A stretch of DNA of 41,028 nucleotides. It comes from Pseudolactococcus plantarum (GTDB taxonomy: Bacteria > Bacillota > Bacilli > Lactobacillales > Streptococcaceae). The notes beneath the pieces were generated by a model. That model searched no databases and was not told where the DNA came from. It saw nothing but the letters and a program-made list of their open reading frames with translations. A program made the translations under genes and the position numbers. Each line of letters starts with the position of its first letter. Positions within the stretch are counted from its first letter, which is position 1. The stretch spans positions 1 through 41,028 of the forward strand of contig JAKDQI010000002.1 of NCBI GenBank assembly GCA_030454995.1, written 5' to 3'. Positions 1-9,378 of this stretch are shown piece by piece.

Positions 1-186
1 TGTTTCTAAGCAGACTACTTTTACTGATACGCAGTTCATACTGGATCTGCTAAGCAAAATCCCCTTGTTAACGATATTTATTCTACCCATAAATTCATAA
101 TGTTTAATCTCATATATTTTATCGGCAATTTTCAAAAGGCTTTCATCATGTGTCGCGTTAATAACAATTTTAGCTTTTATATTCAT
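1..186 (-). CDS. Partial open frame resembling the C-terminal end of an ABC transporter ATPase
   Basis: An ATG at 184-186 opens a frame of 62 codons that runs off the left edge without a stop. Its early residues read IVINATHDESLLKIADKIYE, which resembles the switch-histidine (H-loop) region near the end of many ABC ATPases (hydrophobic strand, ATHD, then a helix with 'ADKIYEI'). The Walker and signature motifs that should precede it are absent, and an in-frame TAA lies nine codons upstream of the ATG. It is therefore either the tail of a decayed ATPase or a chance resemblance. The continuation past residue 30 is not recognisable. No convincing ribosome binding site was seen. Confidence 0.3.
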   Translation of the reverse strand, partial: MNIKAKIVINATHDESLLKIADKIYEIKHYEFMGRINIVNKGILLSRSSMNCVSVKVVCLET

Positions 187-383
187 GATAGGCTGTTTAA
201 CACTTTTTAGTTATAAGTCATATCTAAAGTCGTTTTAGCTACCCAAAGATGTTAAAAAACCAAACCGTCAAAGAAGCCTAAGCACCTGATAAGTACCGAT
301 TATTTCTATAATAACTGATTTGCGCCGGACTATGTAGTATATTTCCAGTTTTATATACTTTTATTTGTTTGAGATATCAATTT
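187..383. other. Gap left of ruvA with no recognised feature
   Basis: The stretch between the partial ABC-like frame and the ruvA stop is AT-rich. It shows no convincing gene, hairpin terminator or consensus promoter on either strand. Confidence 0.3.
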
Positions 384-965
384 TCATTTCATCATCAGTT
401 TCAAAGCTGTTTTGATAAATCCTTCAGTGGTATCTAGTGTACTGTCTAGTTGTTTTTCAACTTTCTTAAGTTCAGCCGGTTTATATCCTAACGCACGCAA
501 CGCTTCTAGTGCATCACTTAAGGAAGTATTAGACTCTGAATTAGCATTGGATCTCTTTGTCGCAACCTGCTCAAACTTACCTTCAAGATCTAACACCATC
601 TGGCTAGCTGTTTTTTTACCAACACCCGGAAATTTTGTCAGATATTTGATGTCACCACTATCTATGGCGGTCACAAGCCCAACATTATCATCTGCTGCGA
701 TGATAGCAAGTGCTGATTTTGGCCCGATCCCAGAAACGGAAATCAACTGTAGAAAAAGTTGTTTTTCAGTCTCATCAGAAAATCCATATAATGTATGGGC
801 ATCCTCACGTACCACTTGATGCGTATAAACTTGTATGACAGCATTGACAAGTGTTGAAAATGAATAAGGATTTGCAACATGAATCAGAAAGCCTATCCCT
901 GAAACTTCCAATACAATATAGGTCGGCGTAATTTTGACTAGTGTGCCTTTTAGATATTCGTACAT
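384..965 (-). CDS. ruvA: Holliday junction branch migration protein RuvA
   Basis: RuvA forms a tetramer that holds the four-way Holliday junction flat and recruits the RuvB helicase motor during recombinational repair. The 193-residue protein has the usual layout: an N-terminal OB fold beginning MYEYLKGTL, two helix-hairpin-helix motifs (ISVSGIGPKSALAII around 76-90 and LTKFPGVGKKTASQMV around 109-124), a variable linker, and the C-terminal RuvB-contact domain (SDALEALRALGYKP). Length is normal for the family. The ATG follows AGAAGGAAG. It lies 70 bp downstream of mutL with no terminator between them, so the two are probably co-transcribed, as in related lactococci and streptococci. RuvB is not in the window. 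Confidence 0.96.
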   Translation of the reverse strand: MYEYLKGTLVKITPTYIVLEVSGIGFLIHVANPYSFSTLVNAVIQVYTHQVVREDAHTLYGFSDETEKQLFLQLISVSGIGPKSALAIIAADDNVGLVTAIDSGDIKYLTKFPGVGKKTASQMVLDLEGKFEQVATKRSNANSESNTSLSDALEALRALGYKPAELKKVEKQLDSTLDTTEGFIKTALKLMMK

Positions 966-1035
966 AACTTCCTTCTATAACTTATATGCTACACCATACT
1001 ACTTAAACTGCTGATATAGCAAGACTAATTAGCGA

Positions 1036-2976
1036 TTAAAACTGAGTATGCCATCCACCTTGATGTCCTTGTTGAATACGTCTGAACATCTTTTCAAGAT
1101 CAAGATTCGAAAACGTGACAAGTGCTGGTCGACCATGCGGACAATTGTAAGGATTCTCACAGTTTGCAAGTTGGCTGAGTAAATCCCGAGCACTGGCTGG
1201 ATCAATAAACATATTTGCTTTAATTGAACTCTTACATGCGATCATAATCGCTAAATCTTCCCTGTATTTTTTAACAGATACTTCTTGATCATCTAAAAGC
1301 AGATCGATTAGTTCATACGTCGCTTTTTCGATTTCATTATCATTCATCCAGATAGGATGCTCACGCAAGATAAGCTGATTTTCTCCATAAGCATCTAAAA
1401 ACACACCAGCTTCAGCGAGTAATGCTTTTTTCTCAAGCACTAGTCCAACTTCATCTTGGGATAACTTGATCAAAATCGGTGTTAAGAGTTGTTGTTGGTC
1501 ATAATTAACCTGTCCTATTTTTTCACGATAATACTCATATTTGACACGCTCTTGTGCTGCATGTTGATCCACAATGTACAAGCCATCAGGTGATTGACAA
1601 AGGAGATAGGTCCCATGCATTTGAGCTAAAAATTCTAATTCAGGAAACGATTTATGCACTTCTTTAGACGTATCAGTTTCAAAATAAGCCGTCTCATTTA
1701 CTGCAATAAACTGATCGTCTTTAGCGCTATCAGAGATATAGTTATCTTTAGTATCAATCAACTCAGAGAGCGTCGTTGGTACTTTTTCAACTGTCGGCGC
1801 TACGCCATCCGAAGACTTTTCTTGCACATAAAAATCTTGCTTTTCTGCATCATAATACAATTGCTTACTCGTTAAGGGTAGACGCGTTTGGTGAGAGCTA
1901 ATGGTTGACTGAGTAGCCTGTTTTGGTTGATTCAAATTGTCTAAAGCATTAGGAATTAAAGTTTCTGGTTGTAAGGCTTGTTTGATTGCACTAGTAATCA
2001 GCAACATTAAGTCCTTTTCTTTAGAAATTCTAACTTCCTGTTTGGTCGGATGTACATTGACATCAGCTAAAAAAGGATCAATTTTGATATCAATCACCGC
2101 AATAGGGAAACGTCCTACCATAAGTTTTGAGCCATAGCCATCCACAATAGCCCGGTTAATGAGGTAATTTTTGATATATCTACCATTCAGTAACACAGTA
2201 ATATAATTACGGTTTGCACGCGTCAACTCCGGTAGGCTGACATAACCCGTCACTTCAAAATCCAAATCAGCATTTGATATACGCAACATCTTCTTAGCTG
2301 TCGAAATGCCGTAGACGCCTGCGATAGCTTGACGCAAATCACCGCTGCCTGCTGTTTTCAGCATCTCACGACCATCATTGATTAAAGTAAATGCGACCTC
2401 TGGATGTGCCAAACTCAATCTGTTGATGACATCTGTAATATGACTTAATTCAGCTTGTAAACTCTTAATATATTTAAGACGAGCTGGCGTATTAAAAAAT
2501 AGATTTTCTACTTTGATTTGGGTGCCAACACGTTTAGGTGCAGGATTATTTTGGAGCACTTGTCCACCTTTGGCTACCAATAAAGTACCACTTACATCAC
2601 CATTATCGGCTACAGCGGTGTTAATGGTCAACTCACTAACACTGGCAATCGATGGTAGTGCCTCTCCTCTAAAGCCCAACGTTCTAATCCGAAATAAATC
2701 ATCTACATCTTTGATTTTACTCGTTGCATGACGTTTCAGGGCTAACGCAACCTCGTCACGCGCAATCCCCTCACCATTATCGGTGATTTCGATCGATTTC
2801 AGGCCTGATTCTTCGATGCTAATCGTGATTTGTGTTGCTGCTGCATCAATCGCATTCTCTAATAATTCTTTGACAACACTAGCTGGCCTTTCAATCACTT
2901 CACCAGCAGCAATTTTATTGGCTAATTCTTCACCAAGTTCAATAATTGTACTGTGTTTTTTTTCCTGTATACTCAT
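1036..2976 (-). CDS. mutL: DNA mismatch repair protein MutL
   Basis: MutL couples mismatch recognition by MutS to strand incision. The N-terminal GHKL ATPase is clear: [13 protein letters not shown] near residue 40, ITDNGEGI, then [15 protein letters not shown] near 98, and the [16 protein letters not shown] segment. The C-terminal dimerisation domain carries the endonuclease motif found in bacteria lacking MutH ([13 protein letters not shown] near 472) and the late CPHGRP metal-binding motif. The 646-residue length is typical. The ATG at 2976 is the only sensible start, because the conserved IIEL segment begins ten codons later with no other start codon between. There is no Shine-Dalgarno, and an extended -10 box ends 6 nt upstream, so the mRNA may be leaderless. 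The gene is separated from the mutS operon by a terminator. Confidence 0.96.
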   Translation of the reverse strand: MSIQEKKHSTIIELGEELANKIAAGEVIERPASVVKELLENAIDAAATQITISIEESGLKSIEITDNGEGIARDEVALALKRHATSKIKDVDDLFRIRTLGFRGEALPSIASVSELTINTAVADNGDVSGTLLVAKGGQVLQNNPAPKRVGTQIKVENLFFNTPARLKYIKSLQAELSHITDVINRLSLAHPEVAFTLINDGREMLKTAGSGDLRQAIAGVYGISTAKKMLRISNADLDFEVTGYVSLPELTRANRNYITVLLNGRYIKNYLINRAIVDGYGSKLMVGRFPIAVIDIKIDPFLADVNVHPTKQEVRISKEKDLMLLITSAIKQALQPETLIPNALDNLNQPKQATQSTISSHQTRLPLTSKQLYYDAEKQDFYVQEKSSDGVAPTVEKVPTTLSELIDTKDNYISDSAKDDQFIAVNETAYFETDTSKEVHKSFPELEFLAQMHGTYLLCQSPDGLYIVDQHAAQERVKYEYYREKIGQVNYDQQQLLTPILIKLSQDEVGLVLEKKALLAEAGVFLDAYGENQLILREHPIWMNDNEIEKATYELIDLLLDDQEVSVKKYREDLAIMIACKSSIKANMFIDPASARDLLSQLANCENPYNCPHGRPALVTFSNLDLEKMFRRIQQGHQGGWHTQF

Positions 2977-2982
2977 GACTTT

Positions 2983-2991
2983 ATTATACCA
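2983..2991 (-). promoter_or_regulatory. Extended -10 promoter of mutL, placed for a leaderless transcript
   Basis: On the minus strand TGGTATAAT ends six nucleotides before the mutL ATG, so a normal start site would fall on the A of the ATG. No good -35 is seen at 16-18 bp; the TG extension may compensate. The SD-like AAAGGGAG further upstream lies about 26 nt from the ATG, too far to serve it. Confidence 0.6.
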
Positions 2992-3051
2992 TTTTTTTAA
3001 ACTCCCTTTTGTTTCAATTTTTATATCAGAAGTTTTAATCGTATAACACTA

Positions 3052-3090
3052 TAAAAAAGCACCATCACTTGCATGATGATGGTTGCTTTT
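3052..3090 (-). terminator. Intrinsic terminator after the mutS-membrane protein genes
   Basis: On the minus strand a hairpin with arms around ACCATCA and TGATGGT, flanked by AAAAGC and GCTTTTTT, lies just past the stop at 3097 and ends in a T run. It separates the mutS operon from mutL. Confidence 0.85.
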
Positions 3091-3096
3091 GATACG

Positions 3097-3996
3097 TTAG
3101 GATTTTATACGGATTTTTTTAACAGCATGTGACCCTTTTTGGCTCGTCGTATTTAATCTTGTCCCAATAGCTAAATCAAATCCAAATAAAATTTTTATGA
3201 CAAATCCGAAAACGATAAACGTTAGAATAGGAATCACACAAGTTGTCACGATCATTCTGGTGACCTCTTGTGTTAACGTATTTAACATATTAACTGCTTT
3301 CTCTTTCCCAGCAGTCAATACACGACCTGTTTTAGAGAAAAAATCTGTAATACCTGATTCGATTTTTTGCAAAAAATTCTGATCAGTCTCTATCTTTTTT
3401 TGTTTGACTTTAATATCTGCATCATCTGCCTTTACTTTTTGACTCGTTTCCTGAATCTCGGTCACGAATTTTTGATCTACTAGATCAGAAATCTGGAGTG
3501 ATGCGGGGACAAGTGCAACAAAGAATAAGGCAAAAATTGTGACTTTAATTGCTAATACTTTAAAAATGGCTTGCCGTCTATAAATATAAAATAGTCCTAA
3601 GCCGATTGCAATCGGTAGTAAGTAAGTAAAGGTCATCGTCCCAGCTATCGACAGTAAAAATTTCTCGATAATCAAAACGCCTAATACCACCATAAACTTA
3701 CCAGAAAGTTGGGCAAGTTGTTCTGACACTGCACTGCCAACATCACCAGGCAATAGGGATACTGTTACAGATCCTGCAGTCGTTGCCCCCATCAACTCAA
3801 GTGATACTTTTTGTTTTTGTGAGATAGATTTCTCAAAATGAGCATTAACTTTTTCTGATCTTGATATGGGTGATAAAACAAAAATAGAGATCAACCCAAT
3901 GATAACAAGTATAATCGCTTGTTTGTGTCTTTTTTTTAGTGACGGTTCTTCAAACTCACCACCAGGTTCATAATATGTTTCTATTACATCTGTCAC
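3097..3996 (-). CDS. Uncharacterised multi-pass membrane protein
   Basis: The 299-residue protein is not a family I can name. A charged N-terminal tail of about 25 residues precedes a first membrane segment (AIILVIIGLISIFVLSPIS). After a loop come three closely spaced segments (about 98-170), then a Lys/Asp/Gln-rich region likely to form a coiled coil (about 180-215), and a last membrane segment (MIVTTCVIPILTFIVFGFVI) before a basic tail. The start is GTG with AAGGAGAG four bases upstream. It follows mutS by 58 bp with no terminator between them and has a strong terminator after it, so it is probably the last gene of the argR-ylbF-mutS transcript. Nothing links it to mismatch repair beyond position. 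Confidence 0.7.
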   Translation of the reverse strand: MTDVIETYYEPGGEFEEPSLKKRHKQAIILVIIGLISIFVLSPISRSEKVNAHFEKSISQKQKVSLELMGATTAGSVTVSLLPGDVGSAVSEQLAQLSGKFMVVLGVLIIEKFLLSIAGTMTFTYLLPIAIGLGLFYIYRRQAIFKVLAIKVTIFALFFVALVPASLQISDLVDQKFVTEIQETSQKVKADDADIKVKQKKIETDQNFLQKIESGITDFFSKTGRVLTAGKEKAVNMLNTLTQEVTRMIVTTCVIPILTFIVFGFVIKILFGFDLAIGTRLNTTSQKGSHAVKKIRIKS

Positions 3997-4054
3997 GATA
4001 CTCTCCTTTCATAAGTCAAAACTTATTTTTGCTCATCTGTAACAAAAATAGTTG

Positions 4055-6610
4055 TTATACTAATTTTTTTAATTCATACAGTTGATTGATCGCATCCATT
4101 GGCGTCAGATTCATTACATCAATTTGTTTAACAGCAGTTACTAGTTCATCAGATTGCCCAAATAAACCAAGTTGTTCAGCTTCTTTTATGGGCGCTTCAA
4201 GCACATGTTGCGTAGACGAATTTTCTAGTTCTGATAAAATCAGCTTAGCTCGACTTAATAATGGTTGTGGCAAGCCTGCAATTTTAGCAACATGAATCCC
4301 GTAAGATTTATCTGCCGGCCCTGGTTCTATCTTATGCAGGAACGTCACTTCCCCAGCATTTTCAAGTGTGGCAACATGAACATTTCTAACTTTAGATAAC
4401 TGACTCTCAAGTACAGTCAACTCATGATAGTGTGTCGCAAATAAGGTTTTAGCACCAACCTGTTCATGGATATATTCTACAATAGACTGTGCTAACGCAA
4501 TCCCATCATAAGTCGCAGTCCCACGTCCCAATTCATCAAATAAAATTAAAGACTGTGGTGTGGCTCTTCTGATCGCATGATTAGCTTCCATCATCTCGAC
4601 CATAAAGGTTGATTGACCACTGATTAGATCATCAGCAGCGCCAATTCTTGTAAAAATAGCATCAAAAATAGGCAAGTCAATCTGATCTGCAGGTAGATAA
4701 CAACCTATCTGTGCCATGACTACACTCAAGGCTAGTTCACGCATATAGGTCGATTTACCTGACATGTTAGGCCCTGTGATAAGTTGTATCATGGTATCCT
4801 GATCAAAGTCAATAGAGTTTGGTACGTATTGTTGCGCACCCATTACTTTTTCAACAACAGCATGGCGGCCATTTTTGATGTGAATCTCTTGACTGTCTTC
4901 GTGAATAGCTGGTCTGATGTAGTGATTGTTTTCCGCGACGACTGCTAAAGATTGGAGCACATCAATTTCTGCTATTATTTTAGCTAGTTTTTGAATACGT
5001 GAAATAAACGTTGCTGCTTGTTCTCTTACTTCTAGAAATAAATTATATTCTAAACTAGCAGCATTTTCACGAGCATCTAACATTTGAGTTTCTATAGCTG
5101 ACAGCTCTTGCGTGCCATAGCGTTCTGAATTTTTTAAAGTCGCTTTACGAAAGAAATGACTAGGTACTTGTGACAGATTACCATTCGTTACATGAAAATA
5201 GTACCCATCTTTCTTGTTGTAATCTATTTTTAGATTATTAATACCTGAATTCACACGCTCTTTTGCTTCAAGTTCAGTTATCCAACTTGTCCCATCACGC
5301 AAAATAACACGATAATCATCTAAAGTCTCATTAAATCCATCTTTAATGATATTACCTTCTGTAATACTGGCAGAAGCACTACTATCGATGGCACACGTAA
5401 TCAACTCGAGTAAGTCAGGCATATGATCTAATTGGTTGATTAAAGATACCAAGACATCTGAGGACATCTGAGTTAAGACTGTGCTAATAGCAGGAACATT
5501 TGACAAAGTCTGTGCTAACTGCAGTAAGTCTTTTGGCGATGCTTTCCCAAAAGAAATTCGAGAAGCTAGTCGTTCAATATCATAGACACCCTTAAGCGCC
5601 TCAGACAAGTCAGAGCGTTCAAAAAAATGATCCAAAAAGACTTGACTAACATCCTGACGTTTTTTGATTGCGTTTAGGCTCACTAAAGGGCGATCTATCC
5701 ACATCTTCAACATCCGTGTTCCCATAGCTGTTTTCGTCTCATCTAACAGCCAATAAAGACTACCATATTTCTTACCTGTTCTAGCATTATAAAGCAAGTC
5801 TAGACTTTTTTTGCTCGATGCATCCATCAGTAAAAAATCTTTTATTTCATAGTGCTGAACTGCTTGTAAATGTGACAAGTGTCTTTTTTGTGTACCAATC
5901 ACATAATTTAAAAGCTTAGCTGCTGTCCTAGCTTCCAAGCTAGACAACTCAGCGCTGATTAACTCACTAGCTTCGACACCTATCAATTCAGATGACACCA
6001 AAACATTTAGCTGTACTTCTAAGATCTGCAGTTGTGGATCAGTTTCTGATAACGTATAGCCAACGACTACCTCACGCGCCTTAAGTGATGCAATCTCATC
6101 TACGACGGTTTCAAAATTTTCTAGACTAGTGACAAAAAATTCACCTGTTGCTAAGTCTAGATAACTAAGTGCATACTGTGCTTCGTCTCGATCTATCGCG
6201 ACTAAAAAATTATTATCTTTACCTGAATTCAGAGCATCTACAGCCGTGCCTGGTGTGATCACTTGGACAACGTCACGTTTAACAACACCAACAGCTTGTT
6301 TAGGGTCTTCCATCTGTTCTGCAATTGCGACTTTATAGCCTAGATCAATCAAAATATCTATATATTGTTGGACGCTATGGTGTGGTACACCTGCCATTGG
6401 AATCGGATTCTCTGAATTTTTATTTCTAGAAGTTAGTGTTAATTCTAGTATCTGAGCGGCTTTAACAGCGTCATCATAAAATAATTCATAAAAATCACCC
6501 ATTCGAAATAGCAAAAAAGCATCTGAATAAGCTTGTTTGATATCCAGATACTGTCTCATGCCCGGTGAAATTTTTTCGGCAGGTTTTGATGATAGATTCT
6601 CAGTTCTCAC
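4055..6610 (-). CDS. mutS: DNA mismatch repair protein MutS
   Basis: MutS recognises base mismatches and small loops and, with ATP, becomes a sliding clamp that recruits MutL. The mismatch-binding Phe-X-Glu motif lies in [10 protein letters not shown] (near residue 37). The C-terminal ABC-type ATPase has Walker [13 protein letters not shown], signature region [14 protein letters not shown], Walker [18 protein letters not shown] and ATHYHEL. The 851-residue length is normal. The likely start is a GTG at 6610 inside the end of the ylbF-like gene, with GAGGAA upstream; the family's usual N-terminus (EKISPGM) begins about 12 residues later, so a slightly later start is possible. The overlap points to translational coupling. 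Confidence 0.97.
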   Translation of the reverse strand: MRTENLSSKPAEKISPGMRQYLDIKQAYSDAFLLFRMGDFYELFYDDAVKAAQILELTLTSRNKNSENPIPMAGVPHHSVQQYIDILIDLGYKVAIAEQMEDPKQAVGVVKRDVVQVITPGTAVDALNSGKDNNFLVAIDRDEAQYALSYLDLATGEFFVTSLENFETVVDEIASLKAREVVVGYTLSETDPQLQILEVQLNVLVSSELIGVEASELISAELSSLEARTAAKLLNYVIGTQKRHLSHLQAVQHYEIKDFLLMDASSKKSLDLLYNARTGKKYGSLYWLLDETKTAMGTRMLKMWIDRPLVSLNAIKKRQDVSQVFLDHFFERSDLSEALKGVYDIERLASRISFGKASPKDLLQLAQTLSNVPAISTVLTQMSSDVLVSLINQLDHMPDLLELITCAIDSSASASITEGNIIKDGFNETLDDYRVILRDGTSWITELEAKERVNSGINNLKIDYNKKDGYYFHVTNGNLSQVPSHFFRKATLKNSERYGTQELSAIETQMLDARENAASLEYNLFLEVREQAATFISRIQKLAKIIAEIDVLQSLAVVAENNHYIRPAIHEDSQEIHIKNGRHAVVEKVMGAQQYVPNSIDFDQDTMIQLITGPNMSGKSTYMRELALSVVMAQIGCYLPADQIDLPIFDAIFTRIGAADDLISGQSTFMVEMMEANHAIRRATPQSLILFDELGRGTATYDGIALAQSIVEYIHEQVGAKTLFATHYHELTVLESQLSKVRNVHVATLENAGEVTFLHKIEPGPADKSYGIHVAKIAGLPQPLLSRAKLILSELENSSTQHVLEAPIKEAEQLGLFGQSDELVTAVKQIDVMNLTPMDAINQLYELKKLV

Positions 6611-6980
6611 GATGAAGTTCCTCGTTAATTTGTGTCTCTAAATTTTGTAAAAGATACTGCAACAACTCAGTTACTGCAGTTAGTTTACGGCGATAATCAA
6701 TTAAGATAGGCTCATCATTTAGTTGCGCCTCAATCACTTTTGAGCGTGCAATCGTTTCTTGATAAGCTTTTTCTTTTCCTATTTTTTTATACAAAATAGC
6801 ATCTTTTGCTAGTGATTTCATCTCAACTTCGAGCTCATAGAGTTCCGTGCTATTTTTTAGTAAGCTTTCTGCAGCTTGAAACTGGATGACTGTTGGATGG
6901 TCTGCCAATTCATTCAAAAAAAGGCTCAGCGTGTGATCGTAATCAGACTGCTCACTATCTATTTGCGTTTCTAGCATCAT
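6600..6980 (-). CDS. YlbF/YmcA-family protein (DUF964)
   Basis: The 126-residue, helix-rich protein fits the Com_YlbF family: short helical proteins with a conserved central stretch, here around [19 protein letters not shown] and [16 protein letters not shown]. In Bacillus the relatives YlbF and YmcA act with YaaT in a complex that affects RNase Y-dependent RNA processing and competence. In streptococci the role is not settled and I infer nothing more. The start is the first of two ATGs inside the end of argR (26-nt overlap), and its stop overlaps the mutS start. argR, this gene and mutS therefore form one tightly coupled transcript. Confidence 0.82.
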   Translation of the reverse strand: MMLETQIDSEQSDYDHTLSLFLNELADHPTVIQFQAAESLLKNSTELYELEVEMKSLAKDAILYKKIGKEKAYQETIARSKVIEAQLNDEPILIDYRRKLTAVTELLQYLLQNLETQINEELHREN

Positions 6981-7434
6981 TCATTTCTCTTTCAAATTTT
7001 TCCGCACTTGCTTCATCTCGACAAGTGATGAGTAACGTATCAGCTCCTGCGATAGTACCCAAAACTTCTTGCTTATTAGCACCATCGATCGCATTGGCTA
7101 ATAAGTCAGCTTCCCCCAGACCTGTATGGACAATAATGATAAACGCAGCTCGACTCACACTTAAAATATATGCTGAAAAGACATCTACCAAATCCATGTT
7201 GGCACTGACAAAGTTAGGATTATCTAACACATCATCATATTCAAATAATGCATAAAAGTTGCCGTCATCATAGCGATTTTTAATGATCCCCAACTCCCGA
7301 ATATCTCTAGATAAAGTTGCTTGTGTTGTAGACACACCAAGTTTTAACAGACGTTGTGATAACTCTTCTTGTGTATCTATCTTATTATTACGGATTAATT
7401 CCCGAATAATCTCTTGCCGTTTTTGTTTTTTCAT
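6955..7434 (-). CDS. argR: ArgR/AhrC-family arginine regulator
   Basis: This 159-residue protein has the ArgR layout: an N-terminal winged helix (RQEIIRELI, then VSTTQATLSRDIRELGI) and a C-terminal hexamerisation and ligand domain (FIIIVHTGLGEADLLANAID, GTIAGADTLLITC). Arginine-responsive ArgR proteins usually have two adjacent Asp residues in GTIAGDDT that contact arginine. Here the first is Ala (GTIAGADT), so arginine sensing may be weakened or may need a partner regulator. Lactococci are known to use two ArgR-type proteins, ArgR and AhrC, together. The ATG lacks a Shine-Dalgarno, and an extended -10 box ends 7 nt before it. It sits just downstream of argS, as in streptococci. Confidence 0.92.
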   Translation of the reverse strand: MKKQKRQEIIRELIRNNKIDTQEELSQRLLKLGVSTTQATLSRDIRELGIIKNRYDDGNFYALFEYDDVLDNPNFVSANMDLVDVFSAYILSVSRAAFIIIVHTGLGEADLLANAIDGANKQEVLGTIAGADTLLITCRDEASAEKFEREMNDARNANR

Positions 7435-7441
7435 ATGTCTA

Positions 7442-7450
7442 ATTATACCA
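7442..7450 (-). promoter_or_regulatory. Extended -10 promoter of argR, placed for a leaderless transcript
   Basis: On the minus strand TGGTATAAT ends seven nucleotides before the argR ATG, so transcription should begin at or within a base or two of the start codon. No -35 of quality and no Shine-Dalgarno are visible. The box is identical to that of mutL. Confidence 0.6.
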
Positions 7451-7496
7451 CAAATTGACTGATTATCTTATTTAACGATGATATTTAGACAATCAC

Positions 7497-9191
7497 TTAC
7501 ATTTCTTCTGGTGCTTCAACACCCAAGAGTCTAAGGCTTTCTTTTAATACAACACCTGTTGCATAAGCTAAAGACAATCGTGCTGCTTTTTCGCTACTTT
7601 CTTCTAAAATACGTGTATGGGCGTAATATTTATTAAAGGCTTGGGCAAGATTAATCGCATATTTGGCAATAGCTGAGGGCTCAAATAATCTAGCAGCTCG
7701 ATTAATCACATCAGGAAAAGCTTGTAATAATTTGATAATTATCCAACTCTCATCATCTGAAAGTGAGAAACTTTGGCCAATGACCGCTTCTGGTTTAAAG
7801 TCAGCCTTCTTGAGGATAGACTGAATTCGAGCGTGCGCGTATTGAACGTAAGGTCCTGTTTCGCCTTCAAATGATACCATCTCTTCAAGATTAAAATCAT
7901 ACCCATTCAATCGTTCATTTTTTAAGTCATAAAATTTAATCGCACCAACACCAACTTCATGTGCAACTACATCTTTGTTTGGTAAATCAGGATTTTTAGC
8001 CTCTATTTGCGCCTGAGCTCGTTTAACTGCTTCTTGAATCGTTGGTTCTAATAAAATCACGTTACCTTTACGTGTTGATAGTTTTTTACCTGCTTTTGTA
8101 ACTAGGCCAAAAGGTACATGATAGATATCCTCAGACCACGCGTATCCCATCTTATCAAGTACAGCTTTAAGTTGTTTAAAGTGTCCTGACTGTTCTTGTC
8201 CTACCACATAAATTGATTTAGCAAAGTCATATGTCCGCTTACGATAAAGCGCTGCTGCTAAGTCACGTGTGATGTAAAGTGTTGCCCCATCAGATTTTTT
8301 AATCAAGGCAGGGTTTTCAAACCCTTCCAATTCAACAACAGTAGCTCCTTCTGACTCAGTTAGTAGCTGTTTATCGGCAAGTATATCGATAATTTCTGAC
8401 ATTTTATCATTATAAAATGCCTCACCGTTCATACTATCAAACGTTACACCTAATTCTTGATAGATGCGATCAAATTCAACTAAAGACTCATCTCTGAACC
8501 ATTGCCAGAGTGCTAATGCTTCATCATCGCCATTTTCCAGTTTTAAGAACCATTCCCGCGCCGATTCATCGATGGTAGGATCCTCAGCTGCCTCAGCATT
8601 GATTCTAACATAAAGTTTCAACAACTCTGAAATTGGGTGCTTGCGGATAGCCGCTTCATCGCCATATTTTTTATAGGCAACAATCAACATGCCAAACTGT
8701 TTGCCCCAATCGCCTAAGTGATTGATTCGAACAGGTGTGTAGCCAATCTTACAGTAAATTTCTGCTAAAGCATCTCCGATAACGGTTGAACGTAGATGTC
8801 CAATTGAAAATGGTTTAGCGATATTTGGAGATGACATATCGATAGCAACTTTCTCTCCATTCGGCGCTAGTGTTGCATAGGATTCACCTTGTTTTAGAAT
8901 CGTTGTTAAAACTGATGTCATTGTCGCTGATTTATCTAAGAAAAAGTTAACATATGGCCCAGTGGCAACGATTTTCTCAAAACCATCTTGAGATAGTTTA
9001 TCCACGATATCAACTGCAATCATATTTGGTGCTTTTCGTAGGGTTTTAGCTAATGAAAAGACAGGAAAAGCCAAATCCCCCATCTCTGGTTTCTTTGGTA
9101 TTTCTAGTAAGTTAGTGATCTCAGACTCAGTCAGTGCATTATCTAAAACAGCTACTAATGCTTGAGTTGCTAATTGTTTATCATTTGTCAT
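7497..9191 (-). CDS. argS: Arginyl-tRNA synthetase
   Basis: ArgRS charges tRNA-Arg with arginine. The 564-residue class I enzyme shows the N-terminal additional domain, the HIGH-type motif ([21 protein letters not shown] near 120), an Arg-rich linker, the KMSKS-like region ([17 protein letters not shown]) and the C-terminal DALR anticodon-binding domain with the terminal [14 protein letters not shown]. Length is normal. The ATG has AAAGGA nine bases upstream. It lies just upstream of argR, as in streptococci, but argR has its own promoter. A ten-codon frame immediately before the start overlaps it and is described separately. Confidence 0.97.
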   Translation of the reverse strand: MTNDKQLATQALVAVLDNALTESEITNLLEIPKKPEMGDLAFPVFSLAKTLRKAPNMIAVDIVDKLSQDGFEKIVATGPYVNFFLDKSATMTSVLTTILKQGESYATLAPNGEKVAIDMSSPNIAKPFSIGHLRSTVIGDALAEIYCKIGYTPVRINHLGDWGKQFGMLIVAYKKYGDEAAIRKHPISELLKLYVRINAEAAEDPTIDESAREWFLKLENGDDEALALWQWFRDESLVEFDRIYQELGVTFDSMNGEAFYNDKMSEIIDILADKQLLTESEGATVVELEGFENPALIKKSDGATLYITRDLAAALYRKRTYDFAKSIYVVGQEQSGHFKQLKAVLDKMGYAWSEDIYHVPFGLVTKAGKKLSTRKGNVILLEPTIQEAVKRAQAQIEAKNPDLPNKDVVAHEVGVGAIKFYDLKNERLNGYDFNLEEMVSFEGETGPYVQYAHARIQSILKKADFKPEAVIGQSFSLSDDESWIIIKLLQAFPDVINRAARLFEPSAIAKYAINLAQAFNKYYAHTRILEESSEKAARLSLAYATGVVLKESLRLLGVEAPEEM

Positions 9192-9220
9192 TTCATCATG
9201 TCCTTTAAATAAGTAGTCAT
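9188..9220 (-). CDS. Possible 10-codon leader ORF overlapping the argS start
   Basis: A frame reading [10 protein letters not shown] begins four bases after a TGATAAAAT box. It ends in a TGA that overlaps the argS ATG (ATGA arrangement) and contains the argS Shine-Dalgarno. It has no arginine codon, so it is not a classical arginine attenuator; coupling of argS translation is the simpler reading. Its own translation is unproven. Confidence 0.3.
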   Translation of the reverse strand: MTTYLKDMMK

Positions 9221-9224
9221 TTCT

Positions 9225-9233
9225 ATTTTATCA
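9225..9233 (-). promoter_or_regulatory. Extended -10 box of argS
   Basis: TGATAAAAT on the minus strand precedes the short leader frame and argS. No clear -35 was found. Confidence 0.45.
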
Positions 9234-9313
9234 TATTTTAGCGCTTGTAGGGGATGAATTCGTGTATTACTACTGCTAGGTTAGGCTATCCTAAGTATAA
9301 AAAAACAAGGATT

Positions 9314-9347
9314 AAAAAACAGCAAATCAAATAGATGAGTTGCTGTT
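9314..9347 (-). terminator. Terminator after the YhgE-like membrane protein gene
   Basis: Minus-strand arms AACAGCAA and TTTGCTGTT with a T run following lie just past the stop at 9379. Confidence 0.8.
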
Positions 9348-9378
9348 AAGAAAAAATTGATTTTTATATACTACTGTA

